64,000 bases of DNA from Nostoc sp. XA010 (GCF_020829625.1 NZ_JAIVFX010000004.1:141220-205219); one strand, 5' to 3'. Shown: positions 1-9,102, counted from the first letter of the stretch. Numbers and translations are program-made. Notes: generated from the letters alone by a model not told the origin.

Positions 1-20
1 TCTTTCCGCAATCCAGGGAA

Positions 21-50
21 TGCGTAGGCGTAGCCCGTCGCAGACATCGC
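21..50. repeat. Short dispersed palindromic repeat, copy 1
   Basis: A roughly 28-bp GC-rich imperfect palindrome with the core GCGTAGGCGTAGCCCG and a TCGCAGACATCGC-like right half. Closely similar copies occur at 802-829 and 45034-45062, and a degenerate one near 17024-17060. Intergenic here, and directly joined to the duplicated segment at 49-125. The repeat has no coding capacity of its own. Confidence 0.75.
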
Positions 51-135
51 ACCTAGTAAAACAGATATTGTAAACAGAATGGGAATGCGACCGTTTTTGC
101 GATCGCGCCGCGATGAATTGATTAAGCGATCGCCT

Positions 136-399
136 TTACGGTTTATATACCTCACTGCGATGAGCAATCACCACAACAAGTACCTGCACAAGTTCATCAT
201 CTATAGAATAAATGACCCTGTAATCTCCGATTCGCTAGCGATAGTAACCTGCATAATCTCCCTTCAGGGCTTTAATGTTGGGGTGCGATCGAGGAGTTTG
301 TTCTAGCTGCTACAAACATCGGGCAATTTTCTTAGCAAAAGCTTTGTCAGCATTGACATAAACTTCTTGGACATCGGGATGAAGAATAACTTCATACAT
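136..399 (-). pseudogene. RelE/ParE-type toxin, broken by two in-frame amber codons
   Basis: Conceptual translation from the ATG at 399 gives a full-length, 87-codon RelE/ParE-superfamily toxin. It begins MYEVILHPDVQEVYV and has the family-typical segments HPNIKALKGDYAGYYR, RIGDYRVIYSID and VVIAHRSEVYK. Two TAG codons interrupt it: at 311-309 (after ARCL, before QLEQ) and at 237-235 (after YYR, where the family normally has Tyr). There is no frameshift, so the reading frame is otherwise intact to the TAA at 138-136. The ATG overlaps the end of the upstream antitoxin gene by 8 bp, a typical coupled antitoxin-toxin order. The toxin is almost certainly inactive unless the stops are suppressed or the assembly is wrong. 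The family assignment is from recognised motifs. Confidence 0.8.
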
Positions 400-670
400 C
401 AGAGCGAAGAGTTCTCCAGGCGGTGTATTGGGCTTTAGGCGTTACTTGATTTTGCTTAACTCGCTCTAACAATCCAGGAATTGCCAAAAGTTCTTGGGTT
501 GCAGCTTCGCTTTCAGCATTTGCCAAATAAGCAGCAAAATCAGTCAGCAGCTGTAATCGCTCTGGAGATAGTTGCTGGAGTAAGTCATTAAGCTGTTGCT
601 GTAACTCTGCGACAGAGATCAAATCTGCTGATGACCCATCATCCATCGGAGAATTATCGGTAGTATTCAT
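392..670 (-). CDS. Probable antitoxin partner of the RelE-type toxin
   Basis: A 92-residue acidic, helix-rich protein beginning MNTTDNSPMDDG. Its middle is a Leu/Gln-rich amphipathic helix (LQQQLNDLLQQLSPERLQLL), followed by an Ala-rich stretch (FAAYLANAESEAATQELL). No classical DNA-binding motif is obvious. Its last 8 bp overlap the start of the toxin reading frame at 136-399, and this arrangement is the main reason to call it an antitoxin; similar small proteins precede RelE-like toxins in cyanobacteria. Since the toxin frame carries two stops, this is probably a solitary antitoxin remnant that may still be expressed. The exact antitoxin family was not recognised. Confidence 0.6.
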   Translation of the reverse strand: MNTTDNSPMDDGSSADLISVAELQQQLNDLLQQLSPERLQLLTDFAAYLANAESEAATQELLAIPGLLERVKQNQVTPKAQYTAWRTLRSDV

Positions 671-764
671 TGCCTACTTCAGAATTTCAAGGTTTAGTTT
701 TTATTATGCATCAAATCTTCCAAGTGCTTTGGTTATCTTAGGGGAAACTGTGGCAGAGGCGATC

Positions 765-860
765 GCACCTAATAAAACAGATATTGTGAACAGAATGAGA
801 ATGCGTAGGCGTAGCCCGCCGCAGGCATCATTTTTGCGAGCGCCGTGATGAGTTAATTAA
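765..860. repeat. Duplicated segment interrupted by a palindromic repeat
   Basis: This stretch is a diverged second copy of 49-125: both begin GCACCTA-TAAAACAGATATTGT and end in a GATGA-TT-ATTAA string. The copy here carries the dispersed palindrome (802-829) inside it, after GAATGCG. In the copy at 49-125 that palindrome lies instead immediately upstream. The rest of 671-1040 contains only repeat-like matter (for example the CTCTGCGTCTCTGCGG string near 925-950) and no gene that I can support. Confidence 0.7.
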
Positions 861-1040
861 AAGACTTCCAAATAAAAAAACATTCCAAAACTGACGCAAA
901 AATATTCTCTATTTCTCCTCTCTCTGCGTTCTCTGCGTCTCTGCGGTTAGTTTATTTGGCTAATTGATTTCTTGAAAATCCCTAACGCTCTCCTAAGAGA
1001 ATGTTTGAAAAGTGTTTGGCTGTGATTTTAATTACGTTGT

Positions 1041-1130
1041 TACCCCCCTTAGTCCCCCCTTATAAAGGGGGGAAACAAGAAAAATCCGGTTCCCTCCCCT
1101 TTACAAGGGGAGGGTTAGGGAGGGGTAAAA
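1041..1130. repeat. Double-hairpin repeat, copy 1 (REP-like)
   Basis: Two adjacent GC-rich hairpins: CCCCCCTTATAAAGGGGGG, and then CCCTCCCC-TTTACAA-GGGGAGGG. The whole ~86-bp unit recurs in inverted orientation at 46911-46996 with few differences. It is intergenic, upstream of the antiporter gene. It may act as a REP/BIME-type element; the second copy lies beside a RAYT transposase remnant. Confidence 0.75.
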
Positions 1131-1368
1131 AATAGCGTTAATTGTAACAAGTAGCAATTACAGCAGTCAAAGGGATTAATTTATTTCCCAGCCTCATCCA
1201 TCTTTAGCCAGTTAGCAAAGTTTCTCGCAGCAGATAAAATTCTTTAGGAAAAGGAAATTTATATACTGTAAGTTCTTTAGTAAGTGTTACAGACAAGGAA
1301 AATTGCTTCTATTGTGCAATTATTCCGATGAATTAAACGATACTTATCATTATTAGAGTTCTATACTT

Positions 1369-2490
1369 ATGCCAACCGCACTCAAAAATATACAAACTAA
1401 AAACCTAATTTCAATAGGTTTGCTAGTTTTCGTTCCTATTGCTATTGTGGCAGAAAAGTTAGAATGGGATGCATTAACAGTATTTGGACTTTCAGCAGTC
1501 GCAATTATTCCGTTAGCAGTTTGGCTGAGTCAGGCGACAGAAGAAATTGCTGTGGTTTTAGGGCCTTCTATCGGAGGCTTGTTAAATGCAGTCTTCGGGA
1601 ATGCAACTGAGCTAATTATTGCTCTAGTAGCTCTCAAAGCAGGCTTGGTAGATATTGTTAAAGCCAGCATTACTGGGACAATTATCAGTAATTTACTGCT
1701 GGTAATGGGGCTATCTATGTTGCTGGGAGGGTTACGCTATAAAGAGCAGACTTTTCAGCCAATGGCAGCGCGAGTCAATGGCTCGACAATGACACTAGCA
1801 GTAACTGCAATTGTCCTGCCTGCAATGGTGATCACTACATCTAATGTGGTCGAGCAAAGCGCTATTACTAATCTGTCGATTTTTGTAGCAGTCATTTTAA
1901 TTGTAGTTTATGGTTTTACGCTGTTATTCTCCTTGAAGACTCACAGCTACCTCTACGATGTTGGGGTTGTAGAACTAGAAGGTGTTTCTGAAGACGAGGC
2001 CGCCACAGAGCAAGATAAACATTCAAAGCCAAACTTGAGCCTTTGGGTTGGTGTTTTGCTTGTAGCAACGATTGGTATAGCGTTCGTGTCTGAGATTTTT
2101 GTTGGTGCGGTTGAAGAAGCAACAAAAGGACTAGGATTGACACCTTTGTTTACCGGAGTAATTTTATTACCACTAGTTGGAGGTGCAGCCGAATATGTAA
2201 CTGCTGTCCGAGTAGCGATTAAGAACAATATGGATTTGGCAGTATCTGTAGCAATGGGATCGAGTCTACTAGTTGCTTTGTTGGTTGCGCCGCTCCTTGT
2301 GCTAGTTGGGCTGGTAATTGGACAACCAATGGATTTAAATTTTAACTTGTTTGAGGTTGTCGCAGTGATCATTGCAGTGGTTATTGCCAACTTAATTAGT
2401 TTGGATGGTCGCTCTAACTGGTTAGAGGGGATGTTGCTGCTAGCAACCTATGCTATACTAGGCGCTGCCTTCTACTTCCATCCAGTTTGA
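1369..2490 (+). CDS. cax: Calcium/proton antiporter (CAX family)
   Basis: A 373-residue integral membrane protein of the Ca2+/cation antiporter superfamily that exports Ca2+ in exchange for H+ across the cytoplasmic membrane. About ten or eleven hydrophobic segments are arranged as two related halves. Each half has the signature substrate-binding segment: GNATELIIAL near residues 76-85 and GGAAEYVTAV near residues 271-280. An acidic, hydrophilic loop (EGVSEDEAATEQDKHSK, about residues 205-220) separates the halves, as is usual in bacterial CAX proteins. The length is normal. The gene stands alone, transcribed away from the repeat-filled left end, and converges on the ligase-like gene at 2535-4049. 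The family is certain; the physiological ion is inferred. Confidence 0.9.
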   Translation: MPTALKNIQTKNLISIGLLVFVPIAIVAEKLEWDALTVFGLSAVAIIPLAVWLSQATEEIAVVLGPSIGGLLNAVFGNATELIIALVALKAGLVDIVKASITGTIISNLLLVMGLSMLLGGLRYKEQTFQPMAARVNGSTMTLAVTAIVLPAMVITTSNVVEQSAITNLSIFVAVILIVVYGFTLLFSLKTHSYLYDVGVVELEGVSEDEAATEQDKHSKPNLSLWVGVLLVATIGIAFVSEIFVGAVEEATKGLGLTPLFTGVILLPLVGGAAEYVTAVRVAIKNNMDLAVSVAMGSSLLVALLVAPLLVLVGLVIGQPMDLNFNLFEVVAVIIAVVIANLISLDGRSNWLEGMLLLATYAILGAAFYFHPV

Positions 2491-2534
2491 GCGCTAATCG
2501 GGCAGCTTTTTGGAGATGAAAGCGAAACCAAACT

Positions 2535-4049
2535 CTATTGACGCGTATAACGATGTTTCACCCCAATCGGGAAATATTCAAAATCACCCATTGGGGCTAA
2601 TGTAACTTGTGGTGTTTGATATTCTGCGGGAACATAATTAGCAAACTCGCTATTTAAGCGGAGCAGTTGTGAAAGAATAGAAGATGCGATCGCTTGCTTT
2701 TGATCTTCACTACCCTCTACCCCTGCTCCTAATTCCACAACCACAGATAAAAATCGATTCTTGTCTGCATCTTCCTTCACCTGCAACACAAATTTACCCG
2801 TCACCCATTTTTGAATTCCTGGTTGTTCTAATCCCACCGTCACATTTTCGGGATAGATATTTGCACCAAAGTAGGAAACTGTAAAGTTAGAACGCCCAAA
2901 GACATAAACAAAAGGTAGCTGATGAATACCTCTAGGTGATTGTTGAGTGTCAGAACGGAGATTTTCGAGCGGGTTAAATCCCCATTCTGCTAAAAATTGC
3001 AGCATGGCATCATAACTAATTATTCCGCCAGTATCCAAGATGTCATAACGCACTAAGGGAATACCGTTATCTCCTGAAAACAGCAATCTGCCGTCTTGAA
3101 CTTCAAAAAAGCGACTGCAAGGATCATACTGTACCAGCGTGGGTAAACGCGATTCCCCAAATAAAGCTCTAGCTGCATCGGGATTTTCTGCCAAAAAACG
3201 GCGAATGCAGATACTTAGCGGTGTTTCATTGCCCAAAACTCCTGCATCCGCAGTACCGTAAAGTGATGCAAAATCATAGCAAGGATTTTGTGAACCAACT
3301 CTTTCACCAACTAAACTCCGCCATTCTTCACTAAATACTTCTCCCGCCATAACTAACTTAATCTGATATTGCTGCCACTCCACACCAGAAGCGATACCAG
3401 TATCAATGACATCTTTTAAAAATGGTGGGTATCCTAGTAACACCACTTGCTCAAACGCTGAACCTAGTTCTTGCACAACTCGTAAGATTTCTTCTTTGTT
3501 GTTACCAGGGGTAATTACAGTGATGGGATAACCTTTGCTAGCAAGATAACGACAGCAATTAGTAGTAAATATTCCACCTACCCAAGTGCCAAAAGTGAAA
3601 CAAATCACTGCTAGGGTACGTCTGGTATCTGTATAGAAACTATCGTGAAAAATCTGTTCAAAACGTGTGGCGATTTGGAGTTCATCTGTGAAAAAACGAG
3701 GCCAAAATGTCGGTTTACCAGTAGAACCGGAAGAAGCAGCTATCATGTCGCACCCTTCTAATTGTCCGTTGCGGCACAAGTTAGCCAAAGGATAGCGCAG
3801 TATATAATTTTGTTTAGCGATCGCTGGTAGTTTTTGAAACTCCTCTAAAGTTTGAATAGTCGCGGGATTAATTTTCCTTTCTGCTAAAAAAGCCTTGTAG
3901 GCAGGTACATTCGCCGCTACATCGTGAAATAAACTCAAAGCTGCCGAAGTTTGAGTGTTGAGATGCCGTTGCAGTATCGTTTCTAGGGGGGTAGACAAAA
4001 AATCTTCAAATGCTTTAATTACTTGCTGCTGTCTTGATTTCTGGTACAT
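2535..4049 (-). CDS. Phenylacetate-CoA-ligase-like adenylate-forming enzyme
   Basis: A 504-residue member of the ANL (acyl/aryl-CoA ligase) superfamily, closest in appearance to the PaaK/coenzyme F390 synthetase branch. The phosphate-binding loop SSGSTGKPT lies near residue 105. YGTADAGVLGNE at about 265-276 corresponds to the A5 (Y-G-x-T-E) motif with Asp in place of Glu. LLFSGDNGIPLVRYDILD corresponds to the conserved region with the ribose-binding Asp. Such enzymes activate a carboxylate as the AMP ester and then pass it to CoA or another acceptor. The substrate cannot be told from sequence. The gene is alone, with no paa catabolic genes nearby, so a role in phenylacetate degradation is unlikely. 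It may serve a specialised-metabolite or signalling pathway (inference). Confidence 0.8.
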   Translation of the reverse strand: MYQKSRQQQVIKAFEDFLSTPLETILQRHLNTQTSAALSLFHDVAANVPAYKAFLAERKINPATIQTLEEFQKLPAIAKQNYILRYPLANLCRNGQLEGCDMIAASSGSTGKPTFWPRFFTDELQIATRFEQIFHDSFYTDTRRTLAVICFTFGTWVGGIFTTNCCRYLASKGYPITVITPGNNKEEILRVVQELGSAFEQVVLLGYPPFLKDVIDTGIASGVEWQQYQIKLVMAGEVFSEEWRSLVGERVGSQNPCYDFASLYGTADAGVLGNETPLSICIRRFLAENPDAARALFGESRLPTLVQYDPCSRFFEVQDGRLLFSGDNGIPLVRYDILDTGGIISYDAMLQFLAEWGFNPLENLRSDTQQSPRGIHQLPFVYVFGRSNFTVSYFGANIYPENVTVGLEQPGIQKWVTGKFVLQVKEDADKNRFLSVVVELGAGVEGSEDQKQAIASSILSQLLRLNSEFANYVPAEYQTPQVTLAPMGDFEYFPIGVKHRYTRQ

Positions 4050-4258
4050 GACGCTTGTTGTTTATCCTGAAGTAGAACCAACACCGTTACTTGCTGCCAG
4101 TATTTTAGCTGTTATCTAATACCCCCAAAACCCCAGTGATTCTTAGCAACACGGATTTAATATAGGAATACCCACTCCCTAACATTTTCTAAAATATCCG
4201 AAAATGAGAGTATGCGATTGTAGTCATTCAATAAAACCTTAATTTATCCTTCAGCACC

Positions 4259-5953
4259 ATGCAGCTCTATTGCAGTAAACAACACACAAATAATGGTAGT
4301 AACCGCTTTTGTACCCATTGTGGTGAACCATTACCTCTTGCTGTGGGACAAATGGTGGATAATCGCTATCAAATTATCCGTCATTTAGGGCAGGGTGGCT
4401 TTGGACGCACCTATTTGACGGAAGATAGAACAAAAGCTCATCAAACCTGTGTGCTGAAGGAATTTGCACCCCAAGTACAAGAACATCAAGATTTACAAAA
4501 AGCTAAAGAGTTATTTGAACGAGAAGCAAATGTCCTGAAAACACTCCAGCATCCACAAATTCCCCGTTTTCACGCCTCGCTACAAGTGAAGATAGGCACT
4601 AAAGATTTTTTCTTTCTAGTGCAAGATTATGTGGATGGTGATAATTATTCCCAACTATTAGAACAGCGTGAAACTCAAGGAAAGACTTTCAGTGAAGAGG
4701 AAATAATTACCTTACTGCAACAGATTTTACCCGTGTTATCCTACATCCACTCACGAGATGTAGTTCACCGTGATATATCTCCTGATAATCTAATTTGGCG
4801 GCGTTCTGATAATCTGCCAGTATTAATTGATTTTGGTGGTGTCAAGCAATTGCCAGCTTCTCAAGGTTTTTGGCGCACCAAGTTAGTTGGAAATAACACT
4901 TTGCTGGGTAAAAAGGGTTACGCCCCAGAAGAACAGCTACGCCAGGGAAAAGCATTTTTTAGTAGTGATTTCTACTCTTTAGCGGTGACATCACTAGTGT
5001 TGCTTACAGGCAAAGAGCCACAAAAATTATACGACAGCTATCAGGGAATTTGGGGATGGGGAAAGGAAATTAGAGTTAGTCCGCAACTGGAAGCGGTGTT
5101 AAAAAAGATGCTGGCTTATAAACCGAGCGATCGCTATCAACGAGCCGAGCAAATCCTCAAAGATTTACCATCACCAACTGCGACTAAATCCACAGGTAAT
5201 TATATTACTACCAAGATTAAGACGATGGTAGTTGCTCCGGGAAGACAAGGCGCCAGTGCTGTTATGAGTAGATTCCAGAACAAAACACAAGCAATAGCGA
5301 AACCGATATCTTGGCCTGTTTGGATTCGCCCTTTTGTGATGAGTTTAGGGGGAACAGCTTTAATTGTTTTAACTGGTGCAGGTACTTTGGCGGTGGTAAA
5401 TGCAGTCATTCGGAGCGTAACTTCAATTACTATCCCATCAATTTCATTACCGCAAATTCCACAGTTCCCAAATCCAATCGGTAAACCAGTCAGCGACAAA
5501 GGAAAAAATAGCAATCTCCAGGAAATTATCAGTCGTCGTCAACAGCTAGAAATTACTGAAGGATTTTTTACTCCCTTTGTAGATGATGTATTTTATACAA
5601 AGAAACCAGAATTAAACAGACGTAGCCTCACATCTAAATCTGAAGACGCTGGTTTACGAGATGAATGGTCTGGTATTGCTGACGATTTATTGAATAAACT
5701 AGAACAGGCTGACCTCAGTACAGCAGCTCGTCGAAAATTGGGTAAATATAGTCAAAAAGATTATGTAACATGGAGACGGCAAGCGCGATCGGGGCAGTTT
5801 GGGAACTATACAATTGATCAGCTGACCAAAGATACAAATGAAAAATTTGATCGGTTGTTTCCCGATCAGGAGCGTGGGAAACTCAATCAACAGACTTTCG
5901 GTCAAATTTGGTATGCGATCGCAGCCGATCAAGTCAGTAAAGTACAAAAATAG
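4259..5953 (+). CDS. Zinc-ribbon Ser/Thr protein kinase, paralogue 1
   Basis: A 564-residue Hanks-type protein kinase. The N-terminus has a Cys-x3-His ... Cys-x2-Cys zinc-ribbon-like knot (C5, H9, C18, C21). The kinase domain follows: glycine loop GQGGFGRTYL near residue 44, Lys in VLKEF, catalytic loop HRDISPDN near 170, metal loop DFGG near 190. The usual Lys of HRDxKxxN is Ser here, also in the neighbouring paralogue. A single transmembrane segment lies near residues 360-382. The remaining ~150 residues form a helical C-terminal domain (RRQQLEI ... GFFTPFVDDVFY ... QIWYAIAADQ) also found in the next gene, so it is a shared extracytoplasmic module of unknown function. Substrates are unknown. 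Confidence 0.88.
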   Translation: MQLYCSKQHTNNGSNRFCTHCGEPLPLAVGQMVDNRYQIIRHLGQGGFGRTYLTEDRTKAHQTCVLKEFAPQVQEHQDLQKAKELFEREANVLKTLQHPQIPRFHASLQVKIGTKDFFFLVQDYVDGDNYSQLLEQRETQGKTFSEEEIITLLQQILPVLSYIHSRDVVHRDISPDNLIWRRSDNLPVLIDFGGVKQLPASQGFWRTKLVGNNTLLGKKGYAPEEQLRQGKAFFSSDFYSLAVTSLVLLTGKEPQKLYDSYQGIWGWGKEIRVSPQLEAVLKKMLAYKPSDRYQRAEQILKDLPSPTATKSTGNYITTKIKTMVVAPGRQGASAVMSRFQNKTQAIAKPISWPVWIRPFVMSLGGTALIVLTGAGTLAVVNAVIRSVTSITIPSISLPQIPQFPNPIGKPVSDKGKNSNLQEIISRRQQLEITEGFFTPFVDDVFYTKKPELNRRSLTSKSEDAGLRDEWSGIADDLLNKLEQADLSTAARRKLGKYSQKDYVTWRRQARSGQFGNYTIDQLTKDTNEKFDRLFPDQERGKLNQQTFGQIWYAIAADQVSKVQK

Positions 5954-5956
5954 AGT

Positions 5957-6236
5957 TAAAAGTTAGGAGTGAGGAGTTAGGAGTTATGAGTGAGGAGTTA
6001 TGAATTACGGCAATTTCCTTTCTTTATAGACCACGGTTGAAGACACGGAATAGTGTAGTTTAATCAATTGAAAAACGCTACTCTCTACTCCCTGTTGACT
6101 ATTAACTTCTAACTTTTAACTCCTAACTCCTAACTCCTAACTTTTAACTCCTCACTCCCAATTCCCAATTCCCAACTCCCAACTCCCAACTCCCAACTCC
6201 TAACTCCTAACTCCTAACTCCTAACTTTTAACTTTC
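5957..6236. repeat. Inverted heptamer array between the two kinase genes
   Basis: The left part is built of AGTTAGG/AGTGAGG/AGTTATG units. The right part is a longer run of TAACTCC, CAATTCC and CAACTCC units, the reverse complement class of the left arm. Together they can form a long imperfect hairpin around a unique core (6003-6095). This is the largest member of the heptamer class in the window, and it ends directly at the start codon of the next gene. Confidence 0.85.
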
Positions 6237-6238
6237 CA

Positions 6239-8407
6239 ATGAATTCAATATATTGTTCTAAAGGACATGAAAATTCCCCAGCTAGTCGCTTTTGTCTCCA
6301 GTGTGGTGAAAAGTTGTTGGATAGGCCCATAAGTTATAGTATCCAACCGGGACTAACTTTAGGCGATCGCTATGTGATTGTACGTCAAATTGGCCAAGGT
6401 GGTTTCGGACGCACTTATTTAGCTGAAGATGTCAATCGTTTCCGCGAACTTTGTGTTTTAAAAGAATTTTCCCCCCAAGTTCAAACCGCCTACGTTGTCC
6501 AAAAAGCTGAAGAACTGTTTGAGAGAGAAGCCAGTGTTCTCTATAAACTGCAACATCCCCAAATTCCCCGCTTCCGAGAACTGCTTCGCATGAACTTAGG
6601 GGGGAAAGAATATCTATTTTTGGTGCAAGATTATGTGGAAGGGGAAACTTACAATTCTTTGTTAAATACCCTGCTACAACAGGGTTTGCGCTTTACAGAG
6701 GCAGAAGTGCGCCAATTGTTGCTTTTAATTTTGCCAGTATTGGAGTATATCCACTCCATAGGCGTTATTCATCGAGATATATCTCCAGATAATTTAATGC
6801 TTCGCACTGTTGACAAACTGCCAGTATTAATTGATTTTGGCGGTGTCAAACAAGTAGTAGCAACCGTTGCTTCCCAATATTACCAACCCGGTATGGTTGC
6901 ATCTTCCCCATCACCAACCCTATTGGGTAAGGTAGGATTTGCACCCCCAGAACAGATGCAAACTGGGTTAGTATCTCCCCACAGCGACTTGTATGCTTTG
7001 GCCGCAACAATGTTGGTTTTACTGACAGGGAAACAACCCCAAGAATTAATTGATACCTACAATCTGACCTGGCAGTGGCGACGGGAAGTAAGCTTGAGTC
7101 CGATTTTGGGACAGGTATTAGATAAAATGTTATCTGCTAGACCAAGCGATCGCTATCAATCAGCCCATCAAGTCCTCCAAGCTATCAACCCGCCCCCAGC
7201 TAACTTTCCCCCAACTCAATACCCCGCCCCACCACAACCCACAGCCGCCACTGTCGCCGTCTCTCCACCTCCCCCATCCCCTACCCTGCGGGAAGCTAAA
7301 GCTACATACCCCTCATCTCCCCCATCCCTCCAGCCCACAAGCTGGTGGACACCAACAAAAACCTTCTTAGTAGCGGCGGTAGTAGCCGGTACTGTTGGAT
7401 TACTTTGGTGGGGATTGAATAGTAACCGATATGTAGCGGATAAACCTAATCCTATAGCCAGCCCAACCCCAACCAGTGAGCAACCGACCGATCCTTTGGC
7501 GCAATATTCACCAGCCGAACGGCAGCGTAAAGAAAGATTAAGCGATCGCCGTCAACAGTTGGGTATTAACTCTAACTTTTACGTGAACTTGGTGAATGAA
7601 GTTTTTTGGGACAGAAATCCCAGTTTACGAGAACGCACTCTCAGCGATGGCCCTGAAGATGAAGGTTTACGGGCAGAATGGGATAAAACAGCCTCAGAAT
7701 TGCTGGAAAAATTAGCGCCACTGAGTTCTAATGCACGCCGACAACTGGGAAGTTATACAAGTGCTGAACGCGATCGCTGGAAAGTGGAAGTCAACAAAAT
7801 CAACGTTGGTAGCCGTTCTTTGTATGATTTGGGAGATGCAGCATTTTTAAGTGTATTCCCTGAACAGCGTGGTAAAGATTTTCGAGATCAGCCCATTGGA
7901 CAAGTCTGGTATGGATTTGTTAGCGATCAACTCAGTGCTATCCTCGCCGGTAGCGCTTTCCAGAAACTTGTCTTTGATCCGGGCGCTATCAGCAAAACAG
8001 TCAGTGGTACTCTCCAACCTGGTGGTGGTAAAGTATTCATTGCTGGACTTGCCAAAGAGCAATCTTTGGGATTGAAGCTACAAGCAAATTCCCAAGTTTT
8101 GTTATCAGTCTATTCACCCTCTGGCAAAATCAAATTTTTAGAAGATTCTAAAGAGCGAAGTTTGTCAACCAAATTACCAGAAAATGGATTTTACGAGTTT
8201 GTCGTAGTTTCCACAGCATCGAAACCAATAGATTATCAACTCAGCATTACAGCAGAAAATCCCACCCCTCCCCCATCGCCAACACCAACGCCCACAGAAA
8301 CACCAACGCCCACCCAAACACCCACGCCAACGCCAACTCCTACACCAACTCCTACAGAAACCCCCACTCCTACATCAACACCAACGCCAGAGACAGCACC
8401 TCAGTAA
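6239..8407 (+). CDS. Zinc-ribbon Ser/Thr protein kinase, paralogue 2, Pro/Thr-rich tail
   Basis: A 722-residue paralogue of the gene at 4259, in tandem and in the same orientation. It has the same N-terminal knot (C6, H10, C19, C22), glycine loop GQGGFGRTYL near 53, HRDISPDN near 177 and DFGGVKQ near 197. A Pro-rich linker leads to a transmembrane helix near 374-394. The outer part carries the same helical module (RRQQLGI ... FYVNLVNEVFW ... GQVWYGFVSDQ). Beyond the shorter paralogue it adds a beta-rich segment resembling PPC-type domains (GTLQPGGGKVFIAGL ... LLSVYSPSGK) and ends in a roughly 45-residue run of TPTP/TETP repeats, probably a wall-spanning or exposed linker. It is a membrane-bound signalling kinase; partners are unknown. 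Confidence 0.88.
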   Translation: MNSIYCSKGHENSPASRFCLQCGEKLLDRPISYSIQPGLTLGDRYVIVRQIGQGGFGRTYLAEDVNRFRELCVLKEFSPQVQTAYVVQKAEELFEREASVLYKLQHPQIPRFRELLRMNLGGKEYLFLVQDYVEGETYNSLLNTLLQQGLRFTEAEVRQLLLLILPVLEYIHSIGVIHRDISPDNLMLRTVDKLPVLIDFGGVKQVVATVASQYYQPGMVASSPSPTLLGKVGFAPPEQMQTGLVSPHSDLYALAATMLVLLTGKQPQELIDTYNLTWQWRREVSLSPILGQVLDKMLSARPSDRYQSAHQVLQAINPPPANFPPTQYPAPPQPTAATVAVSPPPPSPTLREAKATYPSSPPSLQPTSWWTPTKTFLVAAVVAGTVGLLWWGLNSNRYVADKPNPIASPTPTSEQPTDPLAQYSPAERQRKERLSDRRQQLGINSNFYVNLVNEVFWDRNPSLRERTLSDGPEDEGLRAEWDKTASELLEKLAPLSSNARRQLGSYTSAERDRWKVEVNKINVGSRSLYDLGDAAFLSVFPEQRGKDFRDQPIGQVWYGFVSDQLSAILAGSAFQKLVFDPGAISKTVSGTLQPGGGKVFIAGLAKEQSLGLKLQANSQVLLSVYSPSGKIKFLEDSKERSLSTKLPENGFYEFVVVSTASKPIDYQLSITAENPTPPPSPTPTPTETPTPTQTPTPTPTPTPTPTETPTPTSTPTPETAPQ

Positions 8408-8471
8408 AGGGCGTTGCATAGTTGCGGCATAATTTCGCAACTTCCAAAATTCTCCCCCTGCTCCCCCTGCT

Positions 8472-8880
8472 TCAAATTACCCCTTGTCCACAACCCCTAA
8501 ACGCAACGCAATTCGCTTGTATTTCGTTGCGGGTATTGACTGACCCCTGCTCCTCCGTCCCTTGGGTAGAGGAGAGAATATAGTCATCGCGGACATTCTT
8601 AGAAGCATTAAGATCCGCGTGAGTTTGATGTCCACAATTCCTGCAATGAAACTTGGACTTATGGCGATTTGTCCTCTTAATGTGCTTACAAATATTGCAT
8701 TTCTGGGAAGTGTATCTAGGATCTTGGTGTACGACTCGTTTCCCTAAAGCTTCTGCCTTGTAAGCTAAGAACTGTTCTTGCTGGTAAAATGCCCAGCTAC
8801 CCAACCATTTATTGATCTTTTTGCCGCGTCTGTGGGTACGAACGCTAGACAAATCCTCAAGCACAAAAACCGCTACGCTT
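8472..8880 (-). pseudogene. tnpB: TnpB (OrfB) C-terminal fragment
   Basis: About 135 residues match the end of an IS605-family TnpB, the RNA-guided nuclease related to Cas12. They include VLEDLSSVRTHRR (the RuvC Glu region), the zinc ribbon Cys-x2-Cys ... Cys-x2-Cys (CNIC and CRNC) and the final RuvC Asp in HADLNASKN. The N-terminal two thirds, with the first RuvC Asp and the DNA- and RNA-binding parts, are absent, so it is a dead remnant. The sequence just beyond its 3' end could still contain an omega-RNA-like region but none can be shown. Confidence 0.82.
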
Positions 8881-8901
8881 GGTTGGCTAGCTTTTTACTT
8901 A

Positions 8902-9102
8902 CCAATGATTCGGCCAGTTGAAATTGCCAAAACAATGAAATCAATCTCTGCTGTGCATATATTCAGCACGTTCAAAGATTTGAAAAAGCGTAGGTTTTGG
9001 GGTTCTGGATTGTGGAGTGACGGAACGTTCTACTCGTCTGTGGGTGGTGCGTCAGGGGAGGCAGTTAAACAATATATTGCAACTCACAAGCAACGCGGAT
9101 AG
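8902..9102 (+). pseudogene. tnpA: Y1 transposase TnpA C-terminal fragment
   Basis: The frame reads PMIRPVEIAKTMKSISA and then FKDLKKRRFWGSGLWSDG, FYSSVGGASGEAVKQYI and THKQRG before the stop. This is the typical end of an IS200/IS605 Y1 transposase, including the tyrosine-bearing final helix region (VKQYI). The N-terminal HUH half is missing. The frame is open upstream to about 8812, but that part is antisense to tnpB and has no TnpA similarity. Confidence 0.75.

Noticed and set aside
79..306. 75-codon plus-strand frame at the left end
   Set aside because: It is antisense to the RelE-type toxin pseudogene and runs through the duplicated repeat segment.
1953..2390. 145-codon minus-strand frame within the antiporter gene
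   Set aside because: A shadow of the strongly conserved CAX coding sequence.
8812..8901. N-terminal part of a longer tnpA frame
   Set aside because: This part is antisense to tnpB and lacks TnpA similarity; only the downstream part is real TnpA sequence.
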